NCBI RefSeq assembly: GCF_000004075.3
Contig: NC_026659.2
Span: 28,042,272-28,106,271, forward strand
Reading direction: 5' to 3'
From: Cucumis sativus
Lineage: Eukaryota > Streptophyta > Magnoliopsida > Cucurbitales > Cucurbitaceae
DNA length: 64,000 nt
Shown here: positions 62,933 through 64,000 of the stretch, piece by piece
Numbering within the stretch: position 1 is the stretch's first letter
Layout of the letters: each line of letters opens with the position of its first letter
The notes under the pieces: model-generated
The model's input: the letters and a program-made list of their open reading frames with translations, nothing else
Database searches by the model: none
What the model was told of the DNA's origin: nothing
Translations under genes and position numbers: made by a program

Positions 62933-62940
62933 TATAAATA
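62933..62940 (+). promoter_or_regulatory. TATA box upstream of the right-edge R3H-like repeats
   Basis: TATAAATA in the symmetric context 'ccctataaataggg', a good match to the plant TATA consensus. About 30 bp downstream the sequence becomes a CT-rich leader ('gctctttcttcttcgtcag'), as expected for a transcript start near 62965. It would drive a transcript through the exon-1-like repeats. Confidence 0.55.
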
Positions 62941-63245
62941 GGGAAATCCGAATGGAGAAAGTGAGGTGTCAATTACATTTTCCGTGCTCTTTCTTCTTCG
63001 TCAGTTTCCCGCCCAAGTTTAGTCCATAGGGGAACCCTCTGGCCTCATACATAGAGATTCTTTTTCAATTTGAATTCCTTAAGTATATCTTTGATTTCCT
63101 TTTTCATGCATTTTCTCTCCATTTCTTCTCTGGCTGTGATCGTAATCGCTCCGGAAAATTTACCGTCTCCATCAATCGCGCCAAATTCCGTCCCTCGATT
63201 AATTTTGGTGTACGTTCGCTTTCCGATTCCGAAATCCTAATTTCT

Positions 63246-63576
63246 TTAGATTTAGTGTGCAATCGACGTTCTCGATCACCTAATGCCTTCATTGCTGCCA
63301 GGAGTTTAGAGTTTCGGTCCTTTGCTTTACCACGGAGGGCTCTGCAGCGGAAAACATCGAAGGTCCTGAGTCGTGGAAGGTCGCAGAGTTGGATGAGGCC
63401 GTGAGACAACGGAATTCCATATTAGAGGTATTAAATATTCTGCCGACGGTGCTTCTCTCTCAGATCATTCGGTTCCTGCTGAAGTGTTTGAAGATTCTAT
63501 CAGTCAGGTTGATCGGTTCCTAGCGTAGCCTTTCGGAATCCTTAAGTAAGCGATTTATACTTTTCTGAACCATTCC
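63246..63576 (+). pseudogene. R3H exon-1-like fragment, repeat 1
   Basis: Related to exon 1 at 56650-56934: 'gagggctctgcagcggaaaa' aligns with MEGSAVED, and 'agtcaggttgatcggttcct' with INQVDQFL. The start ATG is ACG (63342 region) and later codons are frameshifted, with a TAG near 63526. It is about 332 bp and is directly followed by repeat 2. It is more diverged from D than A-C are, so it belongs to an older paralogue. Confidence 0.7.
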
Positions 63577-63905
63577 TTTAGATTTTGTGTGCAATCGAAG
63601 TTCTCCATCACCTAGTGCCTCCATCGCTGCCAGGAGTTTAGATTTCGGTCCTTTGATTTACCATGGAGGGCTCTGCAGTGGAGGATATTGAAGGTCCTGA
63701 GTCATGGAAGGTGGCAGAGGATGAGGCCGTGAGACAATGGAATTTCATATGAGAGGCATTATATATTCTTTCGACGGTGCTTCTCTCTCAGATTGTTCGA
63801 TTCCTGCTGAAATGTTTGAAGATTCTATCAGTCAGGTTGATCGGTTCCTAGCGAAGCCTTTCAGAATCCTCAAGTAAGCGATTTATCCTTTTCTGAACCA
63901 TTCCA
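63577..63905 (+). pseudogene. R3H exon-1-like fragment, repeat 2
   Basis: Tandem duplicate of the preceding 332 bp. It has an ATG at 63663 and reads MEGSAVEDIEGPESWKVAED before a TGA about 30 codons in. A later segment reads FEDSISQVDRFLAKPF and ends at a donor-like 'caa|gtaagc', matching the end of exon 1 in copy D. Any downstream exons would lie outside the window. It may be the first exon of a further copy, but as read it is broken. Confidence 0.7.
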
Positions 63906-64000
63906 CTTGGCATTTTGTTATTTGTGTGATATCCGATTGTTTAGGTGTGATTTCATGGAAGAATTTTCTAATAGCTATTTTGAGAGGTAGATAGAATAAA

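Noticed and set aside
1..64000. tRNA, rRNA or autonomous transposase/reverse transcriptase genes
   Set aside because: No cloverleaf-like A/B-box pair, rRNA core or polymerase motif was noticed by eye; a tool search could still find a diverged one.

Overview
This is plant nuclear DNA, probably from a cucurbit. It is AT-rich, with spliced genes, GT-AG introns and long AT-rich spacers. The cucurbit call rests on short intergenic motifs around 'tctatcact/tgatag' (30480-30530, 31800-31860) that I associate with Cucumis-type genomes; it is an inference. All recognised genes lie on the + strand. I saw no bacterial-type operon, CRISPR array, rRNA or tRNA.

The window is dominated by a large nested tandem duplication. 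One module (P) is present three times, starting at 1, about 14490 and about 34315. P consists of a 13-exon PELP1/RIX1-like gene, an AT-rich spacer of about 1.9 kb and a truncated R3H-SUZ gene. Each copy runs into an array of a ~395-bp satellite. Array 1 (11186-13800) and array 3 (32274-33625) exit through a ~690-bp spacer S into the next P copy. Array 2 (25713-27318) and array 4 (45493-49104) exit through decayed satellite units into a ~4.4-kb block E. Layout: P-A, array 1, S, P-B, array 2, E1, array 3, S, P-C, array 4, E2, unique DNA, then a near-complete R3H-SUZ gene (copy D, 56650-60083). At the right edge a TATA box is followed by two tandem, broken copies of R3H exon 1.

The intended products are housekeeping proteins: a Rix1/PELP1-type factor for pre-60S ribosome maturation, and an R3H-SUZ protein that probably binds RNA. 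All three PELP1-like copies share an exon-4 frameshift, so that lesion predates the duplications. R3H copies A-C share loss of the start codon, two nonsense codons and loss of exons 3-4, where the satellite begins. R3H copy D keeps four exons and a start codon but lacks one G at the end of exon 1, which puts exons 1 and 2 out of frame. Many differences between copies are 1-nt homopolymer indels, so some private frameshifts may be assembly errors. The shared lesions are unlikely to be.

The most notable structure is the satellite. It begins exactly where the R3H copies are truncated, has decayed units at its edge, and carries variant units showing that array 1 is a mosaic ending in the same units as array 3. 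This fits copy-number change by unequal exchange within the arrays. Each unit also carries two heat-shock-element-like dyads.
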